From: an uncultured Candidatus Poseidoniales archaeon
Lineage (GTDB): Archaea > Thermoplasmatota > Poseidoniia > Poseidoniales > Poseidoniaceae
Length of the DNA: 64,000 bases
Direction of reading: 5' to 3'
Assembly: GCA_905182715.1 (NCBI GenBank)
Contig: CAJJCP010000022.1
Span: 1 to 64,000 of the forward strand
Shown: one piece after another, positions 34,576 through 43,852 of the stretch
Position numbering within the stretch: the stretch's first letter is position 1
How the letters are laid out: every line of letters begins with the position of its first letter
The notes under the pieces: model-generated
What the model was told of the DNA's origin: nothing
Database searches by the model: none
What the model saw: only the letters and a program-made list of their open reading frames with translations
Made by a program: the position numbers and the translations under genes

Positions 34576-35556
34576 TCACATTCCACCTCCTGAAGTCAAG
34601 TAGCCCAAAATGGAAGCTAGATCATCATCTGGATTGTCGATGGTCGACACTTTGTGGTTATTATCGACGATGATTCGCGGCAATTGGGAATGAATCGCTC
34701 CCAGATTATGTGTTTGAATCGAGAGGTTTTTTCCGTCTGGGAAAGAGATTCCAAACACTTCATCGATGTCAATGACGTCTTTTGCTAATTGCTTTGGATT
34801 TTCTGCTTGAATGGAAATACGGTGAGGGATTTTATCGAGGCGTTCCCTGATTGAATGAAGATTGCCTAAGGCAAGCAACCTTCCTTGATGCAGAATCACA
34901 ATCTGTTCAGTAATACGTTCGATTTCTTGTAAGATGTGGCTGCTAACCAGTACAGTTCGCCCCATGCGTCCAAGTTCTCGAATAACATTCATGATTGTCG
35001 TTCGAGCAAGAGGGTCGCAACCTTGGAGCGGTTCATCAAGAATAATCAGGTCGGGGTCATTTACCAAAGCATGAGCAATTTTCACCCTTTGGCGCATGCC
35101 TTTGGAATATTGTCCAATTTTCTTGTGCGCTACATCGGCTAATCCTACAAAATCCAAGACTCTGTTCGCCTCAACGCTTGCTTCATCTCGGGTCAAACCG
35201 TTGAGGCGAGCAAAGGTCGAAACAAATCCATGTCCAGTCATCCAATCGTACATCTTTTCATGTTCTGGTACAAAGCCTACACGTGCATAAGGTGCGGGGT
35301 TTTTCCAAGGGTCAGTTCCGAACAATTTGACGGAACCTTGACTTGGTTTGAGTTTGCCCATGAGTAAATTAAACAAAGTAGATTTCCCAGCTCCATTCAT
35401 TCCTAAAACGCCCGTAACGCCTCCGTTTAAGGCCAACGTAACGTTCGACAAAGCGAAGATTCTCCCGTAACTCTTGGATACATTCTCCAAAAGTATTGCT
35501 GGTGCAGTTACTTCCGGGACCCACTCCTCGGTTTGGGCCCTGTCCTTGTTGGTCAA
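34576..35556 (-). CDS. ABC transporter ATP-binding protein (CcmA/NatA type)
   Basis: A 326-residue nucleotide-binding subunit. Walker A is GMNGAGKST (near residues 56-64), the signature is YSKGMRQRVKIAHAL, Walker B is LIILDEPLQGCDPL, and the H-loop is SSHILQE. The about 100-residue C-terminal extension after the core is typical of DrrA/NatA/CcmA-type exporters. It pairs with the ABC-2 permease whose ATG overlaps its stop codon. It lies 9 bases after the other permease gene, in a module of two ATPases and two permeases. Confidence 0.92.
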   Translation of the reverse strand: MTNKDRAQTEEWVPEVTAPAILLENVSKSYGRIFALSNVTLALNGGVTGVLGMNGAGKSTLFNLLMGKLKPSQGSVKLFGTDPWKNPAPYARVGFVPEHEKMYDWMTGHGFVSTFARLNGLTRDEASVEANRVLDFVGLADVAHKKIGQYSKGMRQRVKIAHALVNDPDLIILDEPLQGCDPLARTTIMNVIRELGRMGRTVLVSSHILQEIERITEQIVILHQGRLLALGNLHSIRERLDKIPHRISIQAENPKQLAKDVIDIDEVFGISFPDGKNLSIQTHNLGAIHSQLPRIIVDNNHKVSTIDNPDDDLASILGYLTSGGGM

Positions 35557-35565
35557 AATCAGGAA

Positions 35566-36660
35566 TCATTCTCGAGTCACCTCCATCGATGAAACACGTG
35601 TGCTTAGCACATACAATGCGATTGCATTCATGGCCACGACAGACGCTAACGACCAGGTCCAAGAGTATTGGTCATAGGTCGGTTGAGTTCCAATAATCGC
35701 TTGGCCAACATGGGCGAGGCAATCGTAGGGGGATATGAGATAGAGAATTTCACGGTCAAAGAGATTGGAGACGATAAATGCCAAAACTTTCGTTCCGAGA
35801 ACGATCGAAAGTAGGGCGATACCTGGGAAGAATTTGCCTTTGGATACACTGGATAAAGAGAGTCCAATGCTGGTATATGTGAAAATAAGTAAGAGAGCGC
35901 TCAGTACAGTTGCGAGGAACATCGGGAAGGTATCAATAATCCAGGCCCACCCACGGCCCATTGTCGCAATTTCTGCAAAGTAGTAGAGGGCTAATGTCAC
36001 CAATATGATCAATGCTTGAATAATCGCCACAGAAAGAAACTTCATCCCAACATAATCAAACCTCGTGATTGGGCGTGAAAAGTAGAGTGCAGAGGTGCCA
36101 TGTTGTCGGTCCTCGGAAATAACACCGCCAACAAGCAAGGCAGCTACTACTGGATAGTAGAGCATATTCCGTGGGAAGAATCCAAGCACATGGCCGTAGA
36201 GGTTATCGCGGCTCACACCCCAGATAGAATGCAGTCCAGAGTCGCCGATAAGCCCCGAGAGCAAGGTCATACCAACATCAGAAAGTGAAGCAATAAAGAC
36301 CACTAAGAGGTACAATCGTATTGGCATTCCCCAAGGCCGATGACCTTTTTTGAACACACCGAGTAAGTGGTGACGTAGAATCGCCCAATTCCGCATCCAG
36401 CGAGGATTCAATTCCCCGTTCCATTGTTTGTATTGTTGTTTGAAGACTTGACCATCTGCTCTCGGTGCTGCAGTTTCGGTCAGCGTAAGGTCTTCATCAC
36501 CTTCTGTCGAACCCCAAGCGGCTTCCAATCGAACCTTTCCAGTAACGGGTGCTGCCGAATCATATCCGTCCGTCAGCGATTCCATTGGTGGTGTACTCTG
36601 CGGAGCGATTGGTAGTGCAGCCAATTCATCAGCAGGTGCCGAGTCTTCTGCAGGGTTCAC
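35566..36660 (-). CDS. ABC-2 type permease
   Basis: A 364-residue membrane subunit. The first about 105 residues are soluble, acidic and Pro/Ala-rich. Then come six membrane helices, with the coupling region DRQHGTSALYFSRPITRFDYV between helices two and three, matching NosY/NatB-type permeases. The start is a GTG at 36658-36660 that overlaps the stop of the ATPase gene by four bases (GTGA). It is therefore the partner of the ATPase at 36657-37667. Substrate is unknown. Confidence 0.85.
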   Translation of the reverse strand: MNPAEDSAPADELAALPIAPQSTPPMESLTDGYDSAAPVTGKVRLEAAWGSTEGDEDLTLTETAAPRADGQVFKQQYKQWNGELNPRWMRNWAILRHHLLGVFKKGHRPWGMPIRLYLLVVFIASLSDVGMTLLSGLIGDSGLHSIWGVSRDNLYGHVLGFFPRNMLYYPVVAALLVGGVISEDRQHGTSALYFSRPITRFDYVGMKFLSVAIIQALIILVTLALYYFAEIATMGRGWAWIIDTFPMFLATVLSALLLIFTYTSIGLSLSSVSKGKFFPGIALLSIVLGTKVLAFIVSNLFDREILYLISPYDCLAHVGQAIIGTQPTYDQYSWTWSLASVVAMNAIALYVLSTRVSSMEVTRE

Positions 36661-37667
36661 GCTGAACCACCCCCCATGTGTTCGGGTGCATCGACCTTGC
36701 GCGCTTGTGATGGAGATGCTAACAAATCTTCACTGGATTTGACTTCATAGCCGAGATTTTCCATGATGGAGAGGAATAAATCTTCCAAAGATGCCTCATA
36801 TTCATGCATCCGGCGTATTTGTGCTCCAACATCAGCAGCACAACCTAGAATCAGCGATGTTGTATCTTCTTGTTCATGGAGAATTCGCATAACTCTGCCT
36901 TCTCTTCGGACCTTCAAACCCCGTGATATCATCAAATCTTCAAGGCGAGAGGCGCCACCCCATACATGAATCTCAATTTCACGGTCAAAGCCTTTGAGGT
37001 CCTCAATGCGGCCTTGCGCTGCTAATTTGCCCTGGTGCAAAAGGATAAAGTTATCACATACTCGTTCGACATCATCCATTAAATGTGATGCCATGAGTAC
37101 AGAACGGTTCCCTGTTTTTACTGTGTTGGTAAGGGTTTCAATCATGTAATTACGTGCAGAAATATCAAGACCATTCGACGGTTCATCTGCAATGATCAAT
37201 TCTGGGTCATGGACAAGGGCACATGCAAGTTTCGTCGCTTGTTTCATTCCAGTCGAGTAGCTACCTATATTCCGGTAACGCTGTTCTCCTAATCCAACAT
37301 ACTGCAATGTTTCGTGTGCTCTGGCAAGTGCGACGGTCGGATTCATGCCGAGTAATTCTCCTGAATACCGAACCTGATGAATCGCTTCCATATCCGGGTT
37401 TAAGCAGTCATACTCCGGCATATATCCGATTCGTGAGCGGATTGCATCACCTTCAGTGCGAATATCAAGTCCAAGCACAGTGCCTTCTCCGTCGGTTGTT
37501 TGGATGAGACCAAGAATTGTTTTCAAGAATGTAGACTTCCCTGCCCCGTTGGGACCAAGTAATCCAGTAGCTCCTTTGGGTACGGATAAATTGAGTTGAT
37601 CCAAGGCTACATGTGGGCCGTATGATTTGGTCAAATTAGTAGTTTTAATGATGAGGTCGTCTTGCAT
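36657..37667 (-). CDS. ABC transporter ATP-binding protein
   Basis: A 336-residue nucleotide-binding subunit with Walker A GPNGAGKST (near residues 38-46), Q-loop YMPEYD, signature YSTGMKQATKLACAL, Walker B LIIADEPSNGLD and H-loop ASHLMDD. The Q-loop and signature match the CcmA/NatA exporter group. A C-terminal extension of about 110 residues follows. It is the first gene of the coupled module ATPase-permease-ATPase-permease-AttH-like. It shares the 77-base gap upstream with the end of tgtA, which precedes it on the same strand. Confidence 0.92.
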   Translation of the reverse strand: MQDDLIIKTTNLTKSYGPHVALDQLNLSVPKGATGLLGPNGAGKSTFLKTILGLIQTTDGEGTVLGLDIRTEGDAIRSRIGYMPEYDCLNPDMEAIHQVRYSGELLGMNPTVALARAHETLQYVGLGEQRYRNIGSYSTGMKQATKLACALVHDPELIIADEPSNGLDISARNYMIETLTNTVKTGNRSVLMASHLMDDVERVCDNFILLHQGKLAAQGRIEDLKGFDREIEIHVWGGASRLEDLMISRGLKVRREGRVMRILHEQEDTTSLILGCAADVGAQIRRMHEYEASLEDLFLSIMENLGYEVKSSEDLLASPSQARKVDAPEHMGGGSA

Positions 37668-37743
37668 AATCTACTCCCTCAAATTGAAGAGAGTAGAGAC
37701 GCTCTTTGAAGTATACCACGTTTTGTCGAGGTTCAACCCAAAT

Positions 37744-40041
37744 TCACAGGTTTATTCCGCCACGTGTTTTCACGGCAACACCCTTCTGGAAATGTTGCAT
37801 GTCAGCATGGGTTCCTTGAGATATACCATGCCCAAGCAGGTCGCCTTTTTGGTTGACGATGAGACAGGTATCTCCTGGCGATACCCAAGAATCGCATGCA
37901 AGAATAAATCCGTGGAATACATTCCGGCCTTGACGGACAAAAGGTTCCGCATCATCACTGACAACAACCCAAGCAAGACCCTTCAAAAGATGACTTTCAC
38001 CCTTCACCTTTTCAAAATTTTGAGGCAGAGGATTCTCACGCAGGGCATGAATTTCTACTGCTCCACCGTTGGTCAGTGATAGTCCTCCATCCGTCAACCT
38101 CGGGCTGACGATGTGCGTTCCATTCGAGAGCAATGCATTCTTCACTCGACCTAATCGATTGACTACGAAGGTAGAATCAATTAACAGTTTCTGAACATCA
38201 TCGTAGTTCATGTTGAACAGGAGGACCATTTTATCGGCGACATGGCGTCGTTGCAGTTGCATTCTCGCTTCTTCTCGTTGTTCTTTTTCAAGAGGCTGAG
38301 CACTTGCATCTGTATCCTTAATTCCTTCAAGAACACCTGCTTCATACAATGCGTTAAGCGCCCGAGATTGAATTCCATCACCCAGTAAATCCACGAGAAT
38401 TATGCGGCGTTCACCTAACCCGTAGTTTTCGAGTTCTTCTCGCAGTGCTGTGAGATTTGGTCTTCGTCGCCAGAGCCATTGTGGGCCGTCAATATGAGTG
38501 AACGGGTTGAGGTCTTCAAGTGAGTATGGCAGTAAACCAATCGGTGTGTGAATCATCACTTCCAATCCAGGGCAATGATGTTCCAACCGGGGCATGAGGT
38601 CGCTTAATCGTTCTCGCCAAGGACCCGATGTTCCGTAAGCAATGAGCACTTCACCTTCGCCTTTTCCGCCTCTGTTCAGAGGTCTCCAATGTTGCCTCAA
38701 TGCTTTCTTTGCAGCATTGACGTGCGGACGGACATGTGTATCCTCGCCACCCCAAGGCTCGCCACCTTTTCGTGGAGATTCTTGCGATTCCACAATCCAA
38801 TCCCATGCATGTTCCCACTTGCCGGCATTTTGATCACGGTCTCGAGCAGCATCACGGTCATCGAGAACAAGGTCTTCCAAAAATTGTAAATTGAGTTTCT
38901 TGTTGTGAGGGCTCGTAGAAATCCACAAGAAAGCTTCTCGTAGAGCAGGATGTTGGTGGCTACGACGTTCAGCTAATCGCCAAATTGTGCCATCACGAAT
39001 GGCTTGCTTACATCGGTCGAGTTCCGCTAAAGTTACTTCGAGATTATACCGTGCCAAAAGCGCAGTCATCTCTTTTTTAGCCAATTTCCTAACTTCTGCT
39101 GGTGTACAAGCGGATACACATGGCATTCGTTCTGGCCACTCGGTCATCGATTCAATTTTTTGCGTACCCCACGGAGTTAACAAACGCCCATCGCGGGCAA
39201 AGAGTGCATAGGCGGCTGAGTCAAAGAGGTCTGCACCCAAAGCAATCGACATTGGAAACAACATCGGATGCCCACAACCAAACATATGGACCGGCCGATT
39301 TGGTGGGAGATGTGGAAGTGAAGCCAACATTATTTTCGCATAATCTTTGTAGAGATGGCGTTCCATGACGGGGACAATTCCACCTATTGGATGGATGGCG
39401 AAATCGAATTTACTCATGCCTTGAGCCGATTCAGTCCGCAGATGCTTGAATAAGCCTCCCTGGATTGGACCGTTGAGCATTGTTGTCCCTGAGGCTGCAA
39501 TACTTGCAGGAGCACGCTCAATAGTTTCTTGAACACATTTCGCCACTTGATCTTCAGTCATGTCAGGGCGGGAAAATACATCGAGCATGGTTGCAATGTC
39601 AACACCAATGCTTCGTTGGAATTCAACAATTTGTTCGACACCGACTTCAACATCTCCGTAGATATAAGCCTGGAATGTACCCGAATCAGTCATCACAACT
39701 CCTGGATAATCCAAGAGTTTGTGAACGCCTTCTGCGATAGCGACATCCTTGAGTCCTTCGTGCTTCCAGATGATATAGGAATTCGTAATAAGTGCACCAA
39801 TCCCATAGCGGTCCCACATTTCTCGAGGTTCAATGGTTCGAATGTTCGGATTGATTACCGGCAGTAAGGCTGGAGTTTCGAGAATTCCGTGAGCGGTGTG
39901 TAATCGCCCTAACCGTGCACGGCCGTCTCGGGTTGTAATTTCAAACAAACCGTTGTCGGCCTCACGGCATGGTACAGGGTCTTCTCGACGGCCTTCAGTC
40001 CATGCTCCCATACTGTCGACCCTTTCCTTCGTCTCTTTCAA
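37744..40041 (-). CDS. tgtA: Archaeal tRNA-guanine(15) transglycosylase with PUA tail
   Basis: ArcTGT replaces G15 in the tRNA D-loop by preQ0, the first step of archaeosine formation. Residues about 28-360 are the TIM-barrel TGT core: ETPALLPVINPN, VMTDSGTFQAYIYG (archaeal variant of the TDSGGFQ substrate loop), DVFSRPD (Asp region), the HPIGGIVPVM stretch and HMFGCGHP. The zinc Cys cluster follows in CVSACTPAEVRK. Then come an ArcS/DUF5591-like domain (about 460-610, RIILVDLLGDGIQSRALN) and a C-terminal PUA domain for tRNA binding (about 680-755, GDTCLIVNQKGDLLGHGISQ). At 765 residues it is somewhat longer than average for the family. An ATG at 40011 would shorten it by ten. Confidence 0.95.
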   Translation of the reverse strand: MKETKERVDSMGAWTEGRREDPVPCREADNGLFEITTRDGRARLGRLHTAHGILETPALLPVINPNIRTIEPREMWDRYGIGALITNSYIIWKHEGLKDVAIAEGVHKLLDYPGVVMTDSGTFQAYIYGDVEVGVEQIVEFQRSIGVDIATMLDVFSRPDMTEDQVAKCVQETIERAPASIAASGTTMLNGPIQGGLFKHLRTESAQGMSKFDFAIHPIGGIVPVMERHLYKDYAKIMLASLPHLPPNRPVHMFGCGHPMLFPMSIALGADLFDSAAYALFARDGRLLTPWGTQKIESMTEWPERMPCVSACTPAEVRKLAKKEMTALLARYNLEVTLAELDRCKQAIRDGTIWRLAERRSHQHPALREAFLWISTSPHNKKLNLQFLEDLVLDDRDAARDRDQNAGKWEHAWDWIVESQESPRKGGEPWGGEDTHVRPHVNAAKKALRQHWRPLNRGGKGEGEVLIAYGTSGPWRERLSDLMPRLEHHCPGLEVMIHTPIGLLPYSLEDLNPFTHIDGPQWLWRRRPNLTALREELENYGLGERRIILVDLLGDGIQSRALNALYEAGVLEGIKDTDASAQPLEKEQREEARMQLQRRHVADKMVLLFNMNYDDVQKLLIDSTFVVNRLGRVKNALLSNGTHIVSPRLTDGGLSLTNGGAVEIHALRENPLPQNFEKVKGESHLLKGLAWVVVSDDAEPFVRQGRNVFHGFILACDSWVSPGDTCLIVNQKGDLLGHGISQGTHADMQHFQKGVAVKTRGGINL

Positions 40042-40068
40042 CCCATCCGTTCAACTGAGAGAAATAGT

Positions 40069-40527
40069 TCAAACAAATTCAACGGCCCCGTGAGCGAGAA
40101 TGAATTCCCGTCCTAATTCGTCAAACGTGTCAAGAAGGGCAGATGAAAAACGTATTCGGTAAATCTCCTTATCTGCTTCAAGATCGTTTTTCACCCCTTC
40201 GAGTGTTCCAGGTGCAGCGCCGCATGAAAGGCAAGCACCGGTTAAATCCAAAACGAGGTCAAGTTCTGAAACATCGCTTTCACCCCAGTCCAATGCTGAG
40301 ACTGCAATCCCGCCACCGTGACCGTCGAGTGCAGCTCGAACATCACCTAAACGTGAAAGTAAAGCAGGAACAAAATCACCTGTTCCGATGAATGGAAGTA
40401 ACGAAGATGAACGAAGCCTTTCTTCTTCAACAGGGTCGGTCATCTCATCAACTCGACGACTTGCTTCAGCGGACATTGCAGCCTTTGCTTCGGCCGCATA
40501 TTTTGCCACGAGGTCATCGTCGGTCAT
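40069..40527 (-). CDS. NifU-like iron-sulfur scaffold protein
   Basis: A 152-residue protein. The last about 95 residues are the NifU C-terminal (Nfu) domain with VRAALDGHGGGIAV and the scaffold motif GACLSCGAAPGTLEG, in which C99 and C102 would hold a shared cluster between two subunits. The first 55 residues are helical and charged. It is divergent from the sufCBDSE operon across 115 bases, so the two units share a promoter region. The job of transferring clusters made by SUF to target proteins is inferred from family and context. Confidence 0.85.
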   Translation of the reverse strand: MTDDDLVAKYAAEAKAAMSAEASRRVDEMTDPVEEERLRSSSLLPFIGTGDFVPALLSRLGDVRAALDGHGGGIAVSALDWGESDVSELDLVLDLTGACLSCGAAPGTLEGVKNDLEADKEIYRIRFSSALLDTFDELGREFILAHGAVEFV

Positions 40528-40642
40528 GACTCTCGCTCACTCCTCTTCTTCTTCAATTGTATTATTGAGTGGTATATCCGCTGTTACCGGTATCGATGAA
40601 GATTACACCACTTGATAAAGGAGTTCCGCGAGGGGTAATTGG

Positions 40643-41395
40643 GTGAGGGAAGTGGCTGAAGAAATCTTGCGAATCGAAAACCTTCATGTTAGCGTCGAAG
40701 GAACGGCCATTTTGAAGGGGGTAAATCTCACGATTCATCGCGGTGAAATCCACGTAATCATGGGTCGAAACGGGGCAGGGAAGTCTACTTTGGCGAATGT
40801 CGTTATGGGCCATCCAGCCTACGTAATCACAGAGGGTAGCATCTTTTACAAGGGTCAACCTCTGGAAGAACTTGCTGTCTTTGAACGCGCTCGAGCAGGT
40901 ATGTTCCTTTCGTTCCAATACCCGGCAGTCATCCCCGGTGTTCAAGTGGGAACATTCCTCAAAAAGTCAGTTACTTCAGTTCGTGATGAAGCGCCTAAGG
41001 GTCGAGCATTCCGCAAAGAATTGACTGCGGCTATGGAGCAATTATCCATGGACAAAAGTTTCCTTTCACGCTATGTGAATGATGGATTCAGTGGCGGCGA
41101 AAAGAAGCGACTTGAAATTTTACAGATGCTTTTGCTAAAACCTCATCTGGCCCTACTCGACGAAACTGATTCCGGTTTGGATATCGATGCTTTACGTATT
41201 GTTGCGAAAGGAATTAATGAAGTCGCTGTCGATTCGGCATGTTTGATCATTACACACTATCAGCGCCTCCTTGATTTGGTTAAACCAGATTATGTCCACG
41301 CCATGATTAACGGAGCAATTGTTCAAACTGGTGGGCCAGAATTGGCGCTAAAACTTGAAGACCGTGGCTATGATTGGCTCGATGTTACTGCATGA
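40643..41395 (+). CDS. sufC: Fe-S cluster assembly ATPase SufC
   Basis: SufC is the ABC-type ATPase of the SufBCD scaffold. Walker A is GRNGAGKST (41-49), the signature FSGGEKKRLEIL, Walker B LALLDETDSGLDIDAL and the H-loop TH in IITHYQRLLD. The LSFQYPAVIPGV stretch is SufC-specific. The start is taken as the GTG at 40643; a second GTG at 40652 gives a closer fit to other SufC N-termini. It opens the sufCBDSE-sufT run, with sufB 9 bases downstream. Confidence 0.96.
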   Translation: MREVAEEILRIENLHVSVEGTAILKGVNLTIHRGEIHVIMGRNGAGKSTLANVVMGHPAYVITEGSIFYKGQPLEELAVFERARAGMFLSFQYPAVIPGVQVGTFLKKSVTSVRDEAPKGRAFRKELTAAMEQLSMDKSFLSRYVNDGFSGGEKKRLEILQMLLLKPHLALLDETDSGLDIDALRIVAKGINEVAVDSACLIITHYQRLLDLVKPDYVHAMINGAIVQTGGPELALKLEDRGYDWLDVTA

Positions 41396-41404
41396 GGTGT
41401 TTAG

Positions 41405-42811
41405 ATGACTGATGAAGCACAAGACGTTATTGGCGATTATCGCTATGGATTTCACGACCCGGAGAACTCAACGATTCGTTTTGACCAAGGACTCTCCGAA
41501 CAAGTCGTTCGAGATATTTCCGAACTCAAAAACGAACCACAATGGATGACGGATATCCGCGTCAAAGCATACCGTCATTTCGTCGAACGGGTCATGCCCG
41601 AATGGGGAAATTGTGATCTCTTGAACATGATTGACTTTGAGAGCATTACATATTTCCTGCGTTCCTCGAATAAAACTGAAAAGTCTTGGGACGACGTTCC
41701 GGATGACATCAAGAACACCTTCAACCGACTTGGAATTCCTGAAGCCGAGCAAAAATGGCTTGGTGGCGTAACAGCACAATACGAATCGGAAGCAGTATAC
41801 CACTCCATCCGAGAAGATTTGGAAGAGCAGGGTGTCATCTTCCTGGACATGGATTCAGGACTGAAACAATTCCCTGAAATCATCAAAAAGTATTTTGGAA
41901 CCGTTATTCCTTACAGCGACAATAAATTCTCTGCGCTTAACACAGCTGTTTGGTCCGGAGGTTCATTCCTCTACATCCCGAAAGGTATCAGCGTTGAAAT
42001 GCCGGTTCAAGCCTATTTCCGAATTAATGCCAAGAACATGGGCCAGTTTGAGCGAACGCTCATTATTGCTGATGAAGGAAGTTCAGTGCACTATGTGGAA
42101 GGCTGCACTGCTCCGAGTTATTCGACAGACTCATTGCATTCAGCAGTGGTAGAACTCATTGCTATGGAAGGTGCAAAAATCCGTTATTCTACCGTTCAGA
42201 ATTGGTCCAGCAACGTCTACAATCTCGTGACAAAGCGTGCTGTAGCTCACAAGAACGCAACCATCGAATGGGTCGATGGAAACATTGGCTCCAAGTTAAC
42301 CATGAAGTACCCCTCGGTACTCCTCAAAGGCGAAGGTGCGCATGCAGAAGTGATCTCTGTGGCTTATGCTGGAGAAGGGCAACATCAGGATACAGGTGCT
42401 AAAGTTCACCATCTCGCCTCAAACACAACCTCGAATATCATTTCAAAGTCCATCTCAAAGAAAGGTGGGCGTTCCTCATACCGAGGATTGCTTCAGGTTA
42501 CTCCGAAATCCTCGGGCTGCCGCTCAAAAATCGTTTGTGACGCCCTTATTCTTGACGAGAATTCACGTTCAGATACCTATCCTACAATGGAAATTGGAAA
42601 TTCGACTGCTGACTTGGAACACGAAGCAAGTGTTTCGAAAGTTTCGAGTGACCAACTGTTCTATCTCATGAGCCGTGGATTCACCGAAGAGGCCGCAATG
42701 GGACTGATTGTCAATGGTTTCTTTGAGCCCTTTACCAGAGAGCTTCCGATGGAATATGCATTGGAGTTGAACAAGTTACTCGAATTGGAAATGGAGGGCT
42801 CCATTGGATGA
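41405..42811 (+). CDS. sufB: Fe-S cluster assembly protein SufB
   Basis: The 468-residue scaffold subunit that, with SufC and SufD, builds new iron-sulfur clusters. The right-handed beta-helix core has [28 protein letters not shown], the [10 protein letters not shown] motif with the conserved Cys, and the C-terminal [27 protein letters not shown] signature shared with SufD. The length is usual. An ATG at 41405 follows sufC by 9 bases. sufD starts inside its last codons (ATGA overlap at 42808). Confidence 0.97.
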   Translation: MTDEAQDVIGDYRYGFHDPENSTIRFDQGLSEQVVRDISELKNEPQWMTDIRVKAYRHFVERVMPEWGNCDLLNMIDFESITYFLRSSNKTEKSWDDVPDDIKNTFNRLGIPEAEQKWLGGVTAQYESEAVYHSIREDLEEQGVIFLDMDSGLKQFPEIIKKYFGTVIPYSDNKFSALNTAVWSGGSFLYIPKGISVEMPVQAYFRINAKNMGQFERTLIIADEGSSVHYVEGCTAPSYSTDSLHSAVVELIAMEGAKIRYSTVQNWSSNVYNLVTKRAVAHKNATIEWVDGNIGSKLTMKYPSVLLKGEGAHAEVISVAYAGEGQHQDTGAKVHHLASNTTSNIISKSISKKGGRSSYRGLLQVTPKSSGCRSKIVCDALILDENSRSDTYPTMEIGNSTADLEHEASVSKVSSDQLFYLMSRGFTEEAAMGLIVNGFFEPFTRELPMEYALELNKLLELEMEGSIG

Positions 42812-43848
42812 TCTACCAACAGATGGCTATCCCCCCTCGTTCAGAACATTTGTGGCGCTATACACCTTGGCCTCGTATTCATCCAACTGTTCCCACTGAA
42901 GTACCGATTGCCGATGAAGTCATTTTTTCCCTTGAAGGCGGTGGCGCTCTTGAGGAAGTTCCATCGACGATGAGTTCTGTTGACGATATTGCTCGAGCCT
43001 TTTTACAGGCTGCTGGTGGTTCATCAAATCGTTTGCTCATCAACGATGAATCAGAACCGATTCATATCAATGCTCGAGCATCTGGGCATGTGGCGGTTGG
43101 TCATTTAGAACTTGAAATCAAAGGTTCTGCGGTCGTATTCATTCACATTTCTGGTGAGCCAGAATGGGTTGGCGTTCATATTACGGGCAAAATACATCCA
43201 AATTCTCACCTCTCATTTGGTTTTATCAACGAACTCGATTCGAACACTAAATTTCTTCGATGTGAAGATTGGATGATTGAACGTGATGGTGAACTCGAAC
43301 ATGCTACCCTCTCCGTTGGTGGATTCCGATGCAAGTCTGATATTCGTAGCACTTTGAATGGAACGGGCGCATCAATTCGTCAATCTGTTACCGTCAATGC
43401 CGATGGCGCTCGACATGAAGATGAGCATGTAGAAATTCATCATCTCCACGGTCACACAAATTCCGATTTGGTGATGAATTCAGCTTGTGCTGGAAACAGC
43501 CATTTCATCGGCACAGGTTTACTCACGATTGCAGAAGGTGCCAATAAATCAGATGCATCTCAAGTTTTCCGTAACCTCCTTCTTTCAGAAAAGGCAAGGG
43601 CTGAAGCAATACCTGAACTCGAAGTTCTCGCTGACGATGTTTCTGCTGCTCACGGGGCTGCAAGTGCACCTGTTGACAAAAACCAATTGCATTATTTGAT
43701 GTCAAGGGGATTAAGCCCCGAAGAATCGCAAGCAATGATTGTCAATGGCTTTTTACTCAATGCTTTCTCAAATCTTACCAACAAATATCTCATCGAGGAA
43801 ATGCGAACTCGGCTAACTGTACATCTTGAATGTGAACTCAAAAGGTGA
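42808..43848 (+). CDS. sufD: Fe-S cluster assembly protein SufD
   Basis: The 346-residue partner of SufB. It shows a more diverged beta-helix and the family C-terminus [22 protein letters not shown]. The first about 100 residues are a helical/strand cap typical of SufD. It overlaps sufB by four bases and is followed by sufS after four bases, which predicts coupled translation and fixed subunit ratios. Confidence 0.93.
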   Translation: MIYQQMAIPPRSEHLWRYTPWPRIHPTVPTEVPIADEVIFSLEGGGALEEVPSTMSSVDDIARAFLQAAGGSSNRLLINDESEPIHINARASGHVAVGHLELEIKGSAVVFIHISGEPEWVGVHITGKIHPNSHLSFGFINELDSNTKFLRCEDWMIERDGELEHATLSVGGFRCKSDIRSTLNGTGASIRQSVTVNADGARHEDEHVEIHHLHGHTNSDLVMNSACAGNSHFIGTGLLTIAEGANKSDASQVFRNLLLSEKARAEAIPELEVLADDVSAAHGAASAPVDKNQLHYLMSRGLSPEESQAMIVNGFLLNAFSNLTNKYLIEEMRTRLTVHLECELKR

Positions 43849-43852
43849 TTGA

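Larger units (their letters stand above)
33245..34576 (-). pseudogene. ABC-2 type permease with Asp-rich outer loop, broken by two compensating frameshifts
   Basis: The gene starts at an ATG (34574-34576) that overlaps the stop of the ATPase gene (TGATG). It encodes an N-terminal helix (TWVVLGVGFTALALIFLIYL) and runs into TGA at 34403. Skipping one base in the C-run 34408-34412 restores the frame into a long outer loop with two calcium-site-like stretches (DNDGDSTDYDNDGY, DTNGNGIPCD), then helices with the ABC-2 landmarks GLIRDEMTSGTMHFMLAKPI and FLYRTLGYL. A second shift (one base missing) near the C-run 33817-33820 restores the last four helices to the stop at 33245. The two shifts cancel and give about 443 residues in total. 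Sequencing error in both runs is likely, so the gene may be intact in the cell. Confidence 0.75.
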
